Notes: generated by a model not told the origin, from the sequence alone. Counted from the first letter of the stretch, positions 26,977 to 36,778 are shown. The stretch: 64,000 nt of DNA from Mycobacterium stomatepiae (GCF_010731715.1 NZ_AP022587.1:4526001-4590000); one strand, 5' to 3'. Program-made: numbers and translations.

Positions 26977-28671
26977 TCAGTTCTCTCCTGCGATGTGCAG
27001 CGCGGCAAGGTACCCGAAGGTCATCGCCGGCCCGATGGTGCCGCCCGGACCCGGGTAGGTGTGCCCCATCACCGGTGCACTGACGTTGCCCGCGGCGTAC
27101 AGGCCGTCGATGATGCTGCCGTCGTCGCGCAGCGCGCGGGCGTGGACGTCGGTGCGGATGCCGCCCTTCGTCCCCAGGTCGCCGGGCACCATCTTGGCGG
27201 CGTAATACGGTGCGTGGGTGAGCTCCCCGAGGTTCGGATTGGGCTTGTTGGTGGGGTCGCCGTAGTACCTGTCGTACGCGCTCTCGCCGCGGCGGAAGTC
27301 CTCATCGACGCCGGTGCGGGCGAAGCCGTTGAATCGCGCCACGGTAGCCGAGAACTCGGCGACAGGTAAACCGGCCTGCGCGGCCAGCTCTTCGAGCGTG
27401 TCGGCCTTGATGATGACGCCGGATTCCATCCACTTGGTCGGAATACGTTGTCCCGGTTGTAGTCCCGCGAAGATATAGCGGTCGCGGTACTGTTGGTCGA
27501 ATACCAACCAGGCCGGAATGTTCTCGCCCGGGCCGGGCCCCTGACCGAATTCTCCGCCGTACATGTGATGACAGGCCTCGACGTAGGGCATCGACTCGTT
27601 CATGAACCGTTTGCCGGACATGTTGACGATGATCGACCCCGGCGAGTTGCGCTCCGACAGCGCAAACCACGGCGCGCCGACTAGCGGAACCGTCGGACCC
27701 CACCAGGCGTCCTCCATGATATCCAGTGCGGCGCCGACCTTTTCGCCGGCAATGATGCCGTCACCGGTGTTGGCTTTGGCGCCAACCGTCCATTCGGTGG
27801 TGATCGGCGCGCGCTGGTACTTCACCCGCATCTGCTCGTTGTGCTCGAAGCCGCCGCTGGCCAGGATCACTCCGCGCCGGGCCCGGATCAGCTGCGGTTC
27901 AACCGATTCGGACTCGCCGGCGGAGCGGACGTAAACGCCCCGAACGACGCCGTCCTCGACGTACAGATCGGTCAAAGCGGTGTTCAGCTGCACCGGAACG
28001 CCGGCGCGCTGCAGCCCGATTCGCAACGGCGCAATCAACGCGCGCCCCATGCCGACCAGGTTTTTGCCGGTGCTCTTCGCCCACATCGTGCGCGCGCCGA
28101 CCTTCAAGCTGCGCAGCACTCCCCGCGGGTGCCGCTTGAGCATGTTCAGACGCACGTAGTCCTGCTGCATCACAACCACATTGAGCGGTACCTTGCCGTA
28201 GGCCGGTTCCAGCCCGCCCTCATCGGGCCCCAGCTTGCGCGCATCGAACGGCTTGGGTTCGATCGAGCGCCCCTCCGCGCGGCCGCCGGGCGCCTCGGGG
28301 TAGTAGTCGGAGTATTTCGGCACCCAGCACATCTTCAATGGCGTGTTCTTCAGCACGAACGACAGCATCTCGGGACCGCGCTGCAGGTAGGTGTCGATGC
28401 GCTCCGGCTCGACCCCGCTGACCGACCGGTCGCCGACGATTCCGTGCAGGTATGTGCGGGCAGCCTCGGGGGTGTCACGCACGCCGTCGCGCTTGAGGAC
28501 CTCGTTGTTCGGGATCCAGACGCCGCCCCCCGAGCGTGCGGTGGAGCCGCCGAAATGTGGGGCCTTTTCGATGACTAGTGTCGAAAGGCCTCGGTGCGCG
28601 GCGGCGAGGGCAGCCACCATGCCGGCTCCGCCGCTGCCGACCACGACGACGTCGTACTCCTGCGCTGTCAT
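26977..28671 (-). CDS. kstD: 3-ketosteroid delta1-dehydrogenase KstD
   Basis: FAD-dependent dehydrogenase of 564 residues (563 in Rv3537). The N-terminal dinucleotide loop is VVVVGSGGAGMVAALAAAHRG, and the C-terminal FAD contact is GHTYPGPGGTIGPAMTFGYL. It introduces the C1-C2 double bond in ring A and, with KshAB, opens ring B. The ATG at 28671 lies two bases from the KstR box, and TAACGT on the minus strand is seven bases upstream, so a leaderless transcript is likely. The reading frame extends further upstream across the operator but without a plausible start. Confidence 0.95.
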   Translation of the reverse strand: MTAQEYDVVVVGSGGAGMVAALAAAHRGLSTLVIEKAPHFGGSTARSGGGVWIPNNEVLKRDGVRDTPEAARTYLHGIVGDRSVSGVEPERIDTYLQRGPEMLSFVLKNTPLKMCWVPKYSDYYPEAPGGRAEGRSIEPKPFDARKLGPDEGGLEPAYGKVPLNVVVMQQDYVRLNMLKRHPRGVLRSLKVGARTMWAKSTGKNLVGMGRALIAPLRIGLQRAGVPVQLNTALTDLYVEDGVVRGVYVRSAGESESVEPQLIRARRGVILASGGFEHNEQMRVKYQRAPITTEWTVGAKANTGDGIIAGEKVGAALDIMEDAWWGPTVPLVGAPWFALSERNSPGSIIVNMSGKRFMNESMPYVEACHHMYGGEFGQGPGPGENIPAWLVFDQQYRDRYIFAGLQPGQRIPTKWMESGVIIKADTLEELAAQAGLPVAEFSATVARFNGFARTGVDEDFRRGESAYDRYYGDPTNKPNPNLGELTHAPYYAAKMVPGDLGTKGGIRTDVHARALRDDGSIIDGLYAAGNVSAPVMGHTYPGPGGTIGPAMTFGYLAALHIAGEN

Positions 28672-28672
28672 G

Positions 28673-28686
28673 TAGAACACGTTATA
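28673..28686. promoter_or_regulatory. KstR operator (kstD / hsaE)
   Basis: TAGAACACGTTATA fits TnnAACnnGTTnnA and lies in the 72-base gap between divergent kstD and hsaE, so one box could control both units. Confidence 0.88.
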
Positions 28687-28743
28687 GAATTGGCCGGGCT
28701 GGCCGCTACCGGCCCGGTCAAACGAACGAGGGGACTTCGGTAA

Positions 28744-29529
28744 ATGCTCAGTGTTGCGATCCGCGACGAGCTGGCTGCCGACCTGGCGCAAGCCGAGCGC
28801 AGCCGTGAGCCGATCGCTCCGCTCACGTCCGCCCACCCCGACATCGACGTCGTCGACGCATACGAAATCCAGCTGATCAACATACGGCAACGGGTCGCCG
28901 AGGGGGCCCGAGTGCTGGGCCACAAAGTCGGCCTGTCCAGCAAGGCGATGCAGCAGATGATGGGCGTCGACGAGCCGGACTATGGCCACCTGCTCGACGA
29001 GATGCAGGTCTTCGAGGACACCCCGGTCAAGGCGGGCAACTACCTGTACCCGCGGGTCGAGGTCGAGGTCGGTTTCATCCTGGCCGACGACCTGCCGGGT
29101 GCGGGCTGCACCGAGGACGACGTGCTGGCGGCCACCGAGGCGCTGGTCCCGTCGATTGAGTTGATCGACACCCGGATCACCGACTGGAAGATCGCGTTGT
29201 GCGACACCATCGCCGACAATGCCTCGTCGGCCGGTTTCGTCCTCGGCAAGGCCCGGGCAAAACCGGCCGACATCGACGTCAAGACGATCGACGCGGTGCT
29301 GACTCGCAACGGCGAGGTGATCGCCGAGGGTCGCAGCGACGCCGTGCTGGGCAACCCGGTGACCGCGGTGGCTTGGCTGGCCCGCAAGGTCGAGAGCTTC
29401 GGGGTCAGGCTGCGCAAGGGCGACGTGGTGCTGCCCGGATCGTGCACGAAGGCGATCGACGTGCGTCCCGGTGACGACTTCGTCGCGGAGTTCGCGGGGC
29501 TGGGCTCAGTCCATTTGTCGTTTGAATAG
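28744..29529 (+). CDS. hsaE: 2-hydroxyhexa-2,4-dienoate hydratase HsaE
   Basis: 261-residue protein of the MhpD/fumarylacetoacetate hydrolase-like family, the same length as Rv3536c. It includes GHKVGLSSKAMQQMMGVDEP, metal-binding YLYPRVEVEVGFILADDL, and a GSCTKAIDV stretch near the C-terminus. It hydrates 2-hydroxyhexa-2,4-dienoate, the product of A/B-ring meta-cleavage, to 4-hydroxy-2-oxohexanoate. Head of the hsaE-hsaG-hsaF operon; GAGGGG lies about ten bases before the ATG. Confidence 0.93.
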   Translation: MLSVAIRDELAADLAQAERSREPIAPLTSAHPDIDVVDAYEIQLINIRQRVAEGARVLGHKVGLSSKAMQQMMGVDEPDYGHLLDEMQVFEDTPVKAGNYLYPRVEVEVGFILADDLPGAGCTEDDVLAATEALVPSIELIDTRITDWKIALCDTIADNASSAGFVLGKARAKPADIDVKTIDAVLTRNGEVIAEGRSDAVLGNPVTAVAWLARKVESFGVRLRKGDVVLPGSCTKAIDVRPGDDFVAEFAGLGSVHLSFE

Positions 29530-29574
29530 GCTCGGATTAGATCAGTTGATTTAACGCTTCGAAAAAGGAGCATC

Positions 29575-30489
29575 ATGCCGTCGAAGGCAAGCGTGGCCAT
29601 TGTCGGGTCGGGAAATATCAGCACCGACCTGCTGTACAAGTTGCTGCGATCCGATTGGTTGGAACCGCGCTGGATGGTGGGCATCGACCCGGAAAGCGAA
29701 GGCCTGGCGCGGGCCCGCAAGCTGGGCTTGGAGACCACCCACGAGGGCGTGGACTGGCTGCTGGCCCAGTCCGAGAAGCCCGACCTGGTGTTCGAGGCCA
29801 CCAGCGCGTACGTGCACCGGGATGCGGCGCCGAAATACGAAGCTGCCGGTATCCGGGCCATCGACCTGACGCCGGCCGCGGTGGGCCCGGCCGTCATCCC
29901 GCCGGCGAACCTGCGCCAACACCTCGACGCCCCGAACGTCAACATGATCACCTGCGGGGGACAGGCGACGATCCCGATCGTCTACGCGGTCAGTCGCGTC
30001 GTCGAGGTGCCCTACGCCGAGATCGTCGCCTCGGTGTCGTCGGTCTCGGCGGGGCCGGGCACCCGCGCCAATATCGACGAGTTCACCAAGACCACCAGCA
30101 AGGGCGTCGAGACCATCGGCGGTGCCCAGCGCGGCAAGGCGATCATCATCCTGAACCCGGCCGACCCGCCGATGATCATGCGCGACACCATCTTCTGTGC
30201 CATCCCTGACGACGCCGACCACGACGCGATCACCCAGTCCATCCGCGATGTGGTGGCCGAAGTGCAGACCTACGTCCCCGGTTACCGGCTACTCAACGAC
30301 CCGCAGTTCGACGAACCGTCGGTTGTCAACGGCGGCAACCATGTGGTGACGACGTTCGTCGAGGTCGAGGGCGCCGGCGATTACCTGCCGCCGTATGCGG
30401 GAAACCTCGACATCATGACGGCCGCGGCTACCAAGGTCGGCGAAGAGATCGCCAAGGAGACCCTCGCGGTCACAGGAGCGCAATCATGA
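29575..30489 (+). CDS. hsaG: Acylating propanal/acetaldehyde dehydrogenase HsaG
   Basis: 304-residue acylating aldehyde dehydrogenase (DmpF/BphJ family). The N-terminal Rossmann loop is [18 protein letters not shown], and the catalytic Cys127 is in [15 protein letters not shown]. It takes the aldehyde channelled from HsaF and forms propionyl-CoA (or acetyl-CoA) with NAD and CoA. AAAAAGGAG precedes the ATG by about five bases. It overlaps hsaF by four bases (ATGA), matching the tight aldolase-dehydrogenase complex. Confidence 0.95.
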   Translation: MPSKASVAIVGSGNISTDLLYKLLRSDWLEPRWMVGIDPESEGLARARKLGLETTHEGVDWLLAQSEKPDLVFEATSAYVHRDAAPKYEAAGIRAIDLTPAAVGPAVIPPANLRQHLDAPNVNMITCGGQATIPIVYAVSRVVEVPYAEIVASVSSVSAGPGTRANIDEFTKTTSKGVETIGGAQRGKAIIILNPADPPMIMRDTIFCAIPDDADHDAITQSIRDVVAEVQTYVPGYRLLNDPQFDEPSVVNGGNHVVTTFVEVEGAGDYLPPYAGNLDIMTAAATKVGEEIAKETLAVTGAQS

Positions 30490-31544
30490 CCACCGACATC
30501 TTCTTCAACCCGGTGTGGGACGTCCGCATGACGGATACGTCGCTGCGCGACGGCTCCCACCACAAGCGCCATCAGTTCACCAAGGAAGAGGTCCAAGCGA
30601 TCGTGGCGGCCCTCGACGCGGCCGGGGTGCCGGTGATCGAGGTGACCCACGGCGACGGACTGGGCGGCTCGTCGTTCAACTACGGCTTCTCCAAGACCCC
30701 CGAGCAGGAGCTGATCAAACTCGCCGCCCAGACGGCCAAGGAAGCCAAGATCGCGTTCTTGATGCTGCCGGGCGTGGGAACCAAAGAGGACATCAAAGAG
30801 GCCCAGGACAATGGCGGGTCGATCTGCCGGATCGCCACGCATTGCACCGAGGCCGACGTCTCGATCCAGCACTTCGGCCTGGCCCGCGAGCTGGGCCTGG
30901 AGACCGTCGGATTCCTGATGATGGCGCACACCATTTCGCCGGAGAAGCTGGCCGCCCAGGCCCGCATCATGGCTGATGCCGGCTGCCAGTGTGTCTACGT
31001 CGTCGACTCCGCCGGAGCCCTGGTGCTCGACGGTGTCGCCGATCGGGTGTCGGCCCTGGTCGCCGAACTCGGCGACGATGCCCAGGTCGGTTTCCACGGG
31101 CACGAGAACCTCGGGCTCGGCGTGGCCAACTCGGTCGAGGCCGTGCGCGCGGGTGCCAAGCAGATCGACGGCAGCGTGCGCCGGTTCGGAGCCGGTGCGG
31201 GCAACGCGCCGGTCGAGGCCCTGATCGGCGTGTTCGACAAGATCGGCGTCAAGACGGGCATCGACTTCTTCGACATCGCCGACGCCGCCGAGGACGTGGT
31301 GCGCCCGGCCATGCCGACCGAATGCCTGCTGGACCGCAACGCGCTGATCATGGGCTACTCCGGGGTCTACTCGAGCTTCCTCAAGCACGCCGTCCGTCAG
31401 GGTGAGCGGTACGGCGTCCCGGCCCACGAACTGTTGCACCGGGCGGGCCAGCGCAAGCTGATCGGCGGTCAGGAAGACCAGCTGATCGACATCGCGCTGG
31501 AGATCAAACGCGAGCGCGACACCGGCGCCGCGGTAACGCGCTGA
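30486..31544 (+). CDS. hsaF: 4-hydroxy-2-oxohexanoate aldolase HsaF
   Basis: Class II pyruvate aldolase (DmpG/BphI family), 352 residues. The metal and substrate motif [15 protein letters not shown] lies near residues 17-31, the second metal site is [16 protein letters not shown], and the C-terminal communication domain follows. It cleaves 4-hydroxy-2-oxohexanoate to pyruvate and propanal, passing the aldehyde to HsaG. Start overlaps the hsaG stop. Confidence 0.95.
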   Translation: MTTDIFFNPVWDVRMTDTSLRDGSHHKRHQFTKEEVQAIVAALDAAGVPVIEVTHGDGLGGSSFNYGFSKTPEQELIKLAAQTAKEAKIAFLMLPGVGTKEDIKEAQDNGGSICRIATHCTEADVSIQHFGLARELGLETVGFLMMAHTISPEKLAAQARIMADAGCQCVYVVDSAGALVLDGVADRVSALVAELGDDAQVGFHGHENLGLGVANSVEAVRAGAKQIDGSVRRFGAGAGNAPVEALIGVFDKIGVKTGIDFFDIADAAEDVVRPAMPTECLLDRNALIMGYSGVYSSFLKHAVRQGERYGVPAHELLHRAGQRKLIGGQEDQLIDIALEIKRERDTGAAVTR

Positions 31545-31621
31545 CCCCGCCGGTGTAACGCACCGGCTTCGCTTTGCTGGGACACAGCCCGCGCATAGCT
31601 GACGTCGGTAATCTGGCCCGC

Positions 31622-31921
31622 ATGAGCACATCCAACACACGCGGCCCGCGTCGCCGTGGACTGTACGGCCTGCTCGCCGGGGGGCTACTTACCGCAACCG
31701 CCGCGACAGTGATCGCACTGCCGGTGGCGAACGCGGATCCGTGTAACCAGACCGTCGGTGATTCCATCAACGCGTATCTGATTCGGCATCCCGACGTGAA
31801 GCAGACGCTGTCCGCCAAGTCTGCGGCGGAGGGCGGCAGCCCGAACGTGATGGACTATCTGAATCGGCATCCGGATGTCCGCCAGCACCTGATCGACCTC
31901 TCGCAGCAGTGCACCTCGTAG
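31622..31921 (+). CDS. Secreted haemophore-related small protein
   Basis: 99-residue exported protein. A twin-arginine-like charged start (RGPRRRGLYG) leads into a hydrophobic segment LLAGGLLTATAATVIALP and a probable signal peptidase site at ANA before DPCNQ. The mature part has two copies of RHPDV (about residues 55 and 80) and two cysteines, near its start and end. This fits the mycobacterial haem-binding/haemophore family (Rv0203 type), but haem ligands cannot be assigned by eye. Start at 31622 is preferred over an upstream ATG at 31574 because it gives a compact signal peptide. It lies 77 bases after hsaF, where M. tuberculosis has PPE genes. Confidence 0.78.
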   Translation: MSTSNTRGPRRRGLYGLLAGGLLTATAATVIALPVANADPCNQTVGDSINAYLIRHPDVKQTLSAKSAAEGGSPNVMDYLNRHPDVRQHLIDLSQQCTS

Positions 31922-31997
31922 CGATCGGGCGGGCTAGTCTTTCAAGTCGGTAAACGCCCTCGACGACGCGCGGGAATGTTCGCCATAGACGAAAAAG

Positions 31998-32011
31998 TAG
32001 AACACGTTCTA
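31998..32011. promoter_or_regulatory. KstR operator (Rv3531c operon)
   Basis: TAGAACACGTTCTA is a perfect palindrome and fits TnnAACnnGTTnnA. TAGCGT at 32010-32015 lies six bases before the GTG at 32022. Confidence 0.92.
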
Positions 32012-32021
32012 GCGTCTAGGC

Positions 32022-33149
32022 GTGCTCACTAATCCCCTCGCTGCCGCGATCGCCGAGGCCGAGCAGCTGGTGGCTGCCGCGCCGTTTATCGAGACCGAAG
32101 CCGACCTGCTCGAAGGACTGCAATATCTGGCCGACGGGATCTCGGCCTGTATCCACATGGCCGTCGACTACGACCGTGACCATCCGTTCCTGCAGTCGGG
32201 CACCGGGCCATTCGCCAAGATGGGCCTGGACAACCCCGACACACTGTATTTCGGCACGCGGGTGCACGCCAACCACGATTACCTGGTGACCGGCGTGCGG
32301 GGTACCACCACCGACCTGAGCTTCCAGCTGCTGGGCGGCGAGTACACCGACGACAACGTGCCGGCCAGTCAGGTGGCCTTCGACGACCGCGAACTCGACA
32401 TCGCGCCGGACGGCACCTTCGAGTGGCGGGTGCGCCCGACGAGCAATGGCCAGCTGGTGATGCGCGAGGTGTATGGCGACTGGTCAGCCCAACGCGGGAC
32501 GCTGGCGATCGCCCGGCTGGACACTGCCGGCACCGCGCCGCCGCCGTTGACGCGTGAGCTCATCGAAAGGCGCTACGCCACAGCCGGAAGGCAGCTGGTG
32601 CAGCGGATCAAGACCTGGCTGCAGTTCCCGCAGTGGTTCTACGACAACCTTCCGGTCAACACACTGACCGCGCCGCGCCTGACGCCCGGCGGCCTGGCTA
32701 CCCAGTACTCGTCGGTCGGGCACTGGGATCTGCGGCCAGATCAGGCGCTGATCATTACCATCCCGGTCAGCGACGCGCCTTACCTTGGCTTCCAGCTAGG
32801 CAGCCTGTGGTACATCTCACTCGACTACATCAACCACCAGACCTCACTGAATAACACTCAGGCGCAGGCGGATCCGGACGGGATGGTCCGCATCGTCGTC
32901 TCTGATGGCAATCCGGGTGTCACCAACTGGGTCGAGACCCTCGATCACCGACGCGGATATCTGCAATTCCGCTGGCAGCGGGTGTCTCGCGAGCTGACCG
33001 AGGCCGACGGGCCCACCGTCGAACTGGTCGACCTCGACGCGGTAGCGAGCAAGTTGCCGTACTTCGAGCAGAACAAAATTTCCGAGGACGATTGGCGCGC
33101 TCGAATTGCGCTGCGCCAAAAACAAATTCAGGCAAGGATGCTGGGATGA
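32022..33149 (+). CDS. Conserved KstR-regulon protein (Rv3531c homologue, DUF1214-like)
   Basis: 375 residues, the same length as Rv3531c. There is no signal peptide or membrane segment. The C-terminal half, with LITIPVSDAPYLGFQLGSLW and NWVETLDHRRGYLQFRWQRV, resembles DUF1214-type domains; the biochemical role is unknown. The GTG start follows a KstR box and a TANNNT element with no Shine-Dalgarno, so the message is probably leaderless. It overlaps the next SDR gene by four bases, placing it firmly in the steroid regulon. Confidence 0.85.
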   Translation: MLTNPLAAAIAEAEQLVAAAPFIETEADLLEGLQYLADGISACIHMAVDYDRDHPFLQSGTGPFAKMGLDNPDTLYFGTRVHANHDYLVTGVRGTTTDLSFQLLGGEYTDDNVPASQVAFDDRELDIAPDGTFEWRVRPTSNGQLVMREVYGDWSAQRGTLAIARLDTAGTAPPPLTRELIERRYATAGRQLVQRIKTWLQFPQWFYDNLPVNTLTAPRLTPGGLATQYSSVGHWDLRPDQALIITIPVSDAPYLGFQLGSLWYISLDYINHQTSLNNTQAQADPDGMVRIVVSDGNPGVTNWVETLDHRRGYLQFRWQRVSRELTEADGPTVELVDLDAVASKLPYFEQNKISEDDWRARIALRQKQIQARMLG

Positions 33150-33928
33150 CGAAGTTGCTCGATGGCAAGGTAGTGGTGATCAGTGGGGTTGGCCCGGGCC
33201 TGGGCACCACGCTGGCGCACCGATGCACGCGGGAGGGTGCCGATCTGGTGCTGGCGGCCCGCACTCCGGAGCGTCTGGACGACGTCGCCAAGCAGATCGC
33301 CGACATCGGCGGCCGCGCGACGACGGTGCGCACCGACATCACGGAGGACGACCAGGTGAGCAACCTGGTCGATGCCACGCTGGAGGCCTACGGCAAGGTC
33401 GACGTGCTGATCAACAACGCATTCCGGGTGCCATCACTGAAACCGTTCTCGGGCACCGGCTTTCAGCACATCCGCGACGCCATTGAGCTCAGCGCGCTAG
33501 GTGCGCTGCGCCTGATCCAGGGCTTCACCCCGGCCCTGGCCGAGGCAAAGGGCTCGATCGTCAACGTCAACTCGATGGTGCTTCGGCACTCGCAGGCGAA
33601 GTACGGCGCTTACAAGATGGCCAAGTCCGCGCTGCTGGCGATGTCGCATTCGCTGGCCACCGAACTGGGTGAGCAAGGGATCCGCGTCAATTCCGTTGCA
33701 CCCGGCTATATCTGGGGTGAGACACTGCAGGGCTACTTCAACCACCAGGCTGGCAAGTACGGCACCACGGCTGACCAGATCTATGCGGCCACAGCGGCCA
33801 ACTCCGACCTGAAGCGGCTGCCCACCGAAGACGGGGTGGCCTCGGCGATCTTGTTCATGGCCAGCGACCTGTCCAGCGGCATCACCGGACAGACGCTGGA
33901 CGTCAACTGCGGGGAGTACCACACCTAA
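33146..33928 (+). CDS. Short-chain dehydrogenase (Rv3530c homologue)
   Basis: SDR of 260 residues, the same as Rv3530c. The cofactor loop is SGVGPGLGTTLAHRC (slightly unusual, with PGLG), then NNAFR replaces the common NNAG, and the catalytic Tyr153/Lys157 are in KYGAYKMAK. The substrate is unknown; co-transcription with KstR-controlled Rv3531c suggests a steroid or side-chain redox step. ATGA overlap with the upstream gene. Confidence 0.87.
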   Translation: MTKLLDGKVVVISGVGPGLGTTLAHRCTREGADLVLAARTPERLDDVAKQIADIGGRATTVRTDITEDDQVSNLVDATLEAYGKVDVLINNAFRVPSLKPFSGTGFQHIRDAIELSALGALRLIQGFTPALAEAKGSIVNVNSMVLRHSQAKYGAYKMAKSALLAMSHSLATELGEQGIRVNSVAPGYIWGETLQGYFNHQAGKYGTTADQIYAATAANSDLKRLPTEDGVASAILFMASDLSSGITGQTLDVNCGEYHT

Positions 33929-33938
33929 TGCCGCTATC

Positions 33939-33970
33939 GACGATGCAGAGCGACGCGATGAGGAGGGGAT
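33939..33970 (+). repeat. Mycobacterial leader repeat with RBS
   Basis: GACGATGCAGAGCGACGCGA followed by TGAGGAGG. The terminal GAGGAGGGG serves as ribosome-binding site for the ATG at 33977. Related sequences precede fadE33 (4052-4088, minus) and sit between ipdB and ipdC (12784-12840). Confidence 0.6.
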
Positions 33971-33976
33971 GGCGTA

Positions 33977-35125
33977 ATGGCGGGTGACCGCACAGATGTC
34001 GGTACCGTCGACGAGCTGAAAGCATCGGCCACCAAGCTGATCGGCCTCGACGACTTCGGCGCCGACGACGATAACTACGCCGAGGCACTCGAGGTGCTGC
34101 TGGACTCCTTCCGGCGCGACGCGAACCTCACCGTGTTCGGTAGCAAGATGAATCGGTTCTTCCTGCGCGGCGCGCTGGTGGCTCGGTTGTTCTCCGAGTC
34201 CATGTGGAAGCAGTACCCCCAGCATGTCGACGTGGAGATCAACCGGCCGATCTTTGTGACCGGCCTGGTGCGTACCGGCAGCACGGCGCTGCACCGGCTC
34301 CTGGGCGCCGACCCCGCACACCAGGGCCTGCACCTGTGGCTAGCCGAGTTTCCGCAGCCCCGTCCGCCGCGCGATACCTGGGACTCCAATCCGCTGTACC
34401 GCCAGCTCGACGAGCAATTCACCAAGGCGCACAAGGAGAATCCGGACTACACCGGCCTGCATTTCATGGCCGCCTACGAGCTGGAGGAGTGCTGGCAGCT
34501 GCTGCGGCAATCGGTTCACTCAGTGTCTTACGAGACCCTGGCGCACCTGCCCACTTACTCGCAGTGGCTGTCGCGTCAGGACTGGGGCCCGTCGTATCGC
34601 CGGCACCGCAAGAACCTTCAGTTGATCGGCCTCAACGACACTGACAAACGTTGGGTGCTGAAGAATCCCAGTCATCTCTTCGCGTTGGACGCACTGATGG
34701 AGACCTATCCCGATGCGCTGGTGATCCAGACCCACCGACCGGTCGAGACGATCATGGCGTCGATGTGCTCGCTGGCGCAGCACACCGCGCAGGGATGGTC
34801 TGACACCTACGTCGGAGCGCAGATCGGCGCCGATTCCATGGAGACCTGGTCGCGCGGGCTGGAGCTCTTCAACACCGCACGCGCCAAGTACGACCCCGCC
34901 CAGTTCTGCGACGTCGACTACCAGGATCTGATCGCCGACCCGCTCGGCACCGTTGCCAACGTGTGCAGCCACTTCGGCCTAACGCTGACCGACGACGCGC
35001 GAAAAGCCATGGAGGACAGCCACGCCGAGAGCCAGACCGGCGCTCGGGCTCCGAAGCACAAGTACTCGCTGGCCGATTACGGGCTCACCGCCGAAGAGCT
35101 CAAGGAGCGATTCGCCGGGCTGTAA
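33977..35125 (+). CDS. Sulfotransferase-family protein (Rv3529c homologue)
   Basis: 382-residue protein with the PAPS-binding 5'-phosphosulfate loop FVTGLVRTGSTALHRLLGA (about residues 91-109) and a later 3'-phosphate-binding-like region after TDKRWVLKNPSHLFALDAL and VIQTHRPVETIMASM. This is the mycobacterial Stf-like family; the sulfate acceptor is unknown. The leader repeat supplies its ribosome-binding site. It probably continues the Rv3531c-3530c transcription unit after a 48-base gap and converges on the Rv3527 homologue. Confidence 0.85.
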   Translation: MAGDRTDVGTVDELKASATKLIGLDDFGADDDNYAEALEVLLDSFRRDANLTVFGSKMNRFFLRGALVARLFSESMWKQYPQHVDVEINRPIFVTGLVRTGSTALHRLLGADPAHQGLHLWLAEFPQPRPPRDTWDSNPLYRQLDEQFTKAHKENPDYTGLHFMAAYELEECWQLLRQSVHSVSYETLAHLPTYSQWLSRQDWGPSYRRHRKNLQLIGLNDTDKRWVLKNPSHLFALDALMETYPDALVIQTHRPVETIMASMCSLAQHTAQGWSDTYVGAQIGADSMETWSRGLELFNTARAKYDPAQFCDVDYQDLIADPLGTVANVCSHFGLTLTDDARKAMEDSHAESQTGARAPKHKYSLADYGLTAEELKERFAGL

Positions 35126-35128
35126 GCC

Positions 35129-35575
35129 TCAGTCCTCGTCGGGACGCTCCAGATAGCCCTCGGCGACTGCATGCTCGATGCTGTCGGACAGCCGCGGGCA
35201 GGACCTGGTTCGTGCGGTGTCGCCACCGGATTCACGCACCTCGGTGAAGTGGGCACACCGCTGCGACGCCTCGGTATTCCATTGCACCGCAGTATGTCCC
35301 GGGCCCAGCCTTCGCACGGTCACCGTGACATGACAGAAGCGGCAATCGACCGGCCGCAGACCCGACGTCAGGTAGCGCTCACGGTCGGCCAGGCTGGCCT
35401 CGCGCACCGCCGCCGCGCGCGCCGGGTCGTTCGCGAAGTCCCTTGATTTCGACCAGGACCCAGACCCCCCGTTGTGGGCCGGCTTGTCGTCGTGGTCGTG
35501 GCCGTCGCCATGCAGCAACAGCATCGATCGGGCGAGCCGATCGACGTCGGGAACCGCCGGCTGATCGTCAGACAT
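35129..35575 (-). CDS. Conserved protein (Rv3527 homologue) downstream of kshA
   Basis: 148 residues (149 in Rv3527). The acidic, histidine-rich N-terminus contains LLHGDGHDHDDKPAH. A central CRFCHVTVTVRR pair of cysteines and a third and fourth cysteine (RCAHF, RSCPRL) could bind a metal, an inference from the CxxC spacing. The ATG at 35575 lies one base after the kshA stop, so the two are co-transcribed under KstR. Function unknown. Confidence 0.82.
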   Translation of the reverse strand: MSDDQPAVPDVDRLARSMLLLHGDGHDHDDKPAHNGGSGSWSKSRDFANDPARAAAVREASLADRERYLTSGLRPVDCRFCHVTVTVRRLGPGHTAVQWNTEASQRCAHFTEVRESGGDTARTRSCPRLSDSIEHAVAEGYLERPDED

Positions 35576-35576
35576 T

Positions 35577-36749
35577 TCAGTGTTGTTCGGCTGGAACTTC
35601 TTCGGCCGCAGCAGTTTCGGCATCCTGTGCCTTCAGGTTCTCTTCGACCTCGACGTTCCAGTGTTCGATGGCGCGGCTGGTGTCCACCTCGATCTCGAAG
35701 CGCTCCACCATTTCCGGCTCGACGTCGGCGGCATCGACGTAGAACTGCTGATACCAGCGACGCAGCTGGTACACCGCACCGTCTTCCTCGACCAGCAGCG
35801 GGTTGTCGATCCTGGTCTTGTGCTTCCAGATCTCGACATCCTGCAGGAAGCCCTTGCTGACCCCCTCGGTGAAGACGCGGGACAGCTTCTCGGTCATCTT
35901 TTCGTCCATGCCCTTGGGCTTTTCGACTATGACACCCCACTGCAGGACGAACGAGTTCTGGGTCACCGGGTAGTGGCAGTTGATCAGAATCGACTCGGCT
36001 TTGAAGCCGCCGTAGCTGTTGTGCAGCCAGTTGATCATGAACGACGGTCCGAAGTAGGACGCCTCGGAGTCCAGGTGCGCCTCGCCGTAGGAGGTGCCCA
36101 GGTCGCTGACGTCCGGTCGGCCCACATTGTGCAGGTACTGCGACGCGACGTGACCCTCGAAGACGTTCTTGAAGTACGTCGGCAGCCCGAAGTGGATGTA
36201 GAAGAAGTGCGCCATATCGGTGACGTTGTCGATGATGTCGCGGCAGTTGGATCCCTCGATCAGGATACTGTTCCACCGCCACTCGGTCCACTCGTCGCTG
36301 TGGGACTCCGGGATGTCCGGAATGCGCACCGCCGGATCGGGCGGGTTGTTTTCGTGGTCGTGCCAGACGAAAAGCAGACCGCCCCGGACGTCGGTCGTCC
36401 ATGACCGGGTGCGCGCCGTCTTGGGAGTGCGCTTGGCGTACGGCACCAGCTTGCACCGGCCATCGCCGCCCCAGCGCCAGTCGTGGAACGGGCAGGCAAC
36501 CTCGTCGCCCTTGATGGTGCCCTCGGACAGGTCATAGCCCATGTGGCGGCAGTAACCGTCGAGCACCTTGATGTCGCCCTGCGAGTCGGCGAAGACCACC
36601 AGCTTGGTGCCGAACGCCTGGATCGAGTGCGGCTTACCGTCCTGGAAGTCCTTCGCGACGCCCAGGCAGTGCCATCCACGGGCGTATCTGGTCGGCAACG
36701 CGCCGGGATCGATTTCCCGGATGCCGACCGCGTTGGTGTCGGTACTCAC
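35577..36749 (-). CDS. kshA: 3-ketosteroid 9alpha-hydroxylase oxygenase KshA
   Basis: Rieske oxygenase of 390 residues (386 in Rv3526). The [2Fe-2S] ligands Cys67, His69, Cys86 and His89 are readable in CRHM and CPFHDW, and the mononuclear iron histidines at 181 and 186 in DMAHFFYIHFG. These positions equal the M. tuberculosis numbering as recalled. Together with a reductase KshB (not in this window) it hydroxylates C9, and with KstD it triggers ring B opening. The GTG start has a strong GGAGGTGACAG upstream, and a KstR box lies 30 bases further. Confidence 0.96.
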   Translation of the reverse strand: MSTDTNAVGIREIDPGALPTRYARGWHCLGVAKDFQDGKPHSIQAFGTKLVVFADSQGDIKVLDGYCRHMGYDLSEGTIKGDEVACPFHDWRWGGDGRCKLVPYAKRTPKTARTRSWTTDVRGGLLFVWHDHENNPPDPAVRIPDIPESHSDEWTEWRWNSILIEGSNCRDIIDNVTDMAHFFYIHFGLPTYFKNVFEGHVASQYLHNVGRPDVSDLGTSYGEAHLDSEASYFGPSFMINWLHNSYGGFKAESILINCHYPVTQNSFVLQWGVIVEKPKGMDEKMTEKLSRVFTEGVSKGFLQDVEIWKHKTRIDNPLLVEEDGAVYQLRRWYQQFYVDAADVEPEMVERFEIEVDTSRAIEHWNVEVEENLKAQDAETAAAEEVPAEQH

Positions 36750-36778
36750 CTGTCACCTCCAAATTGCGGGCCTCTAAC

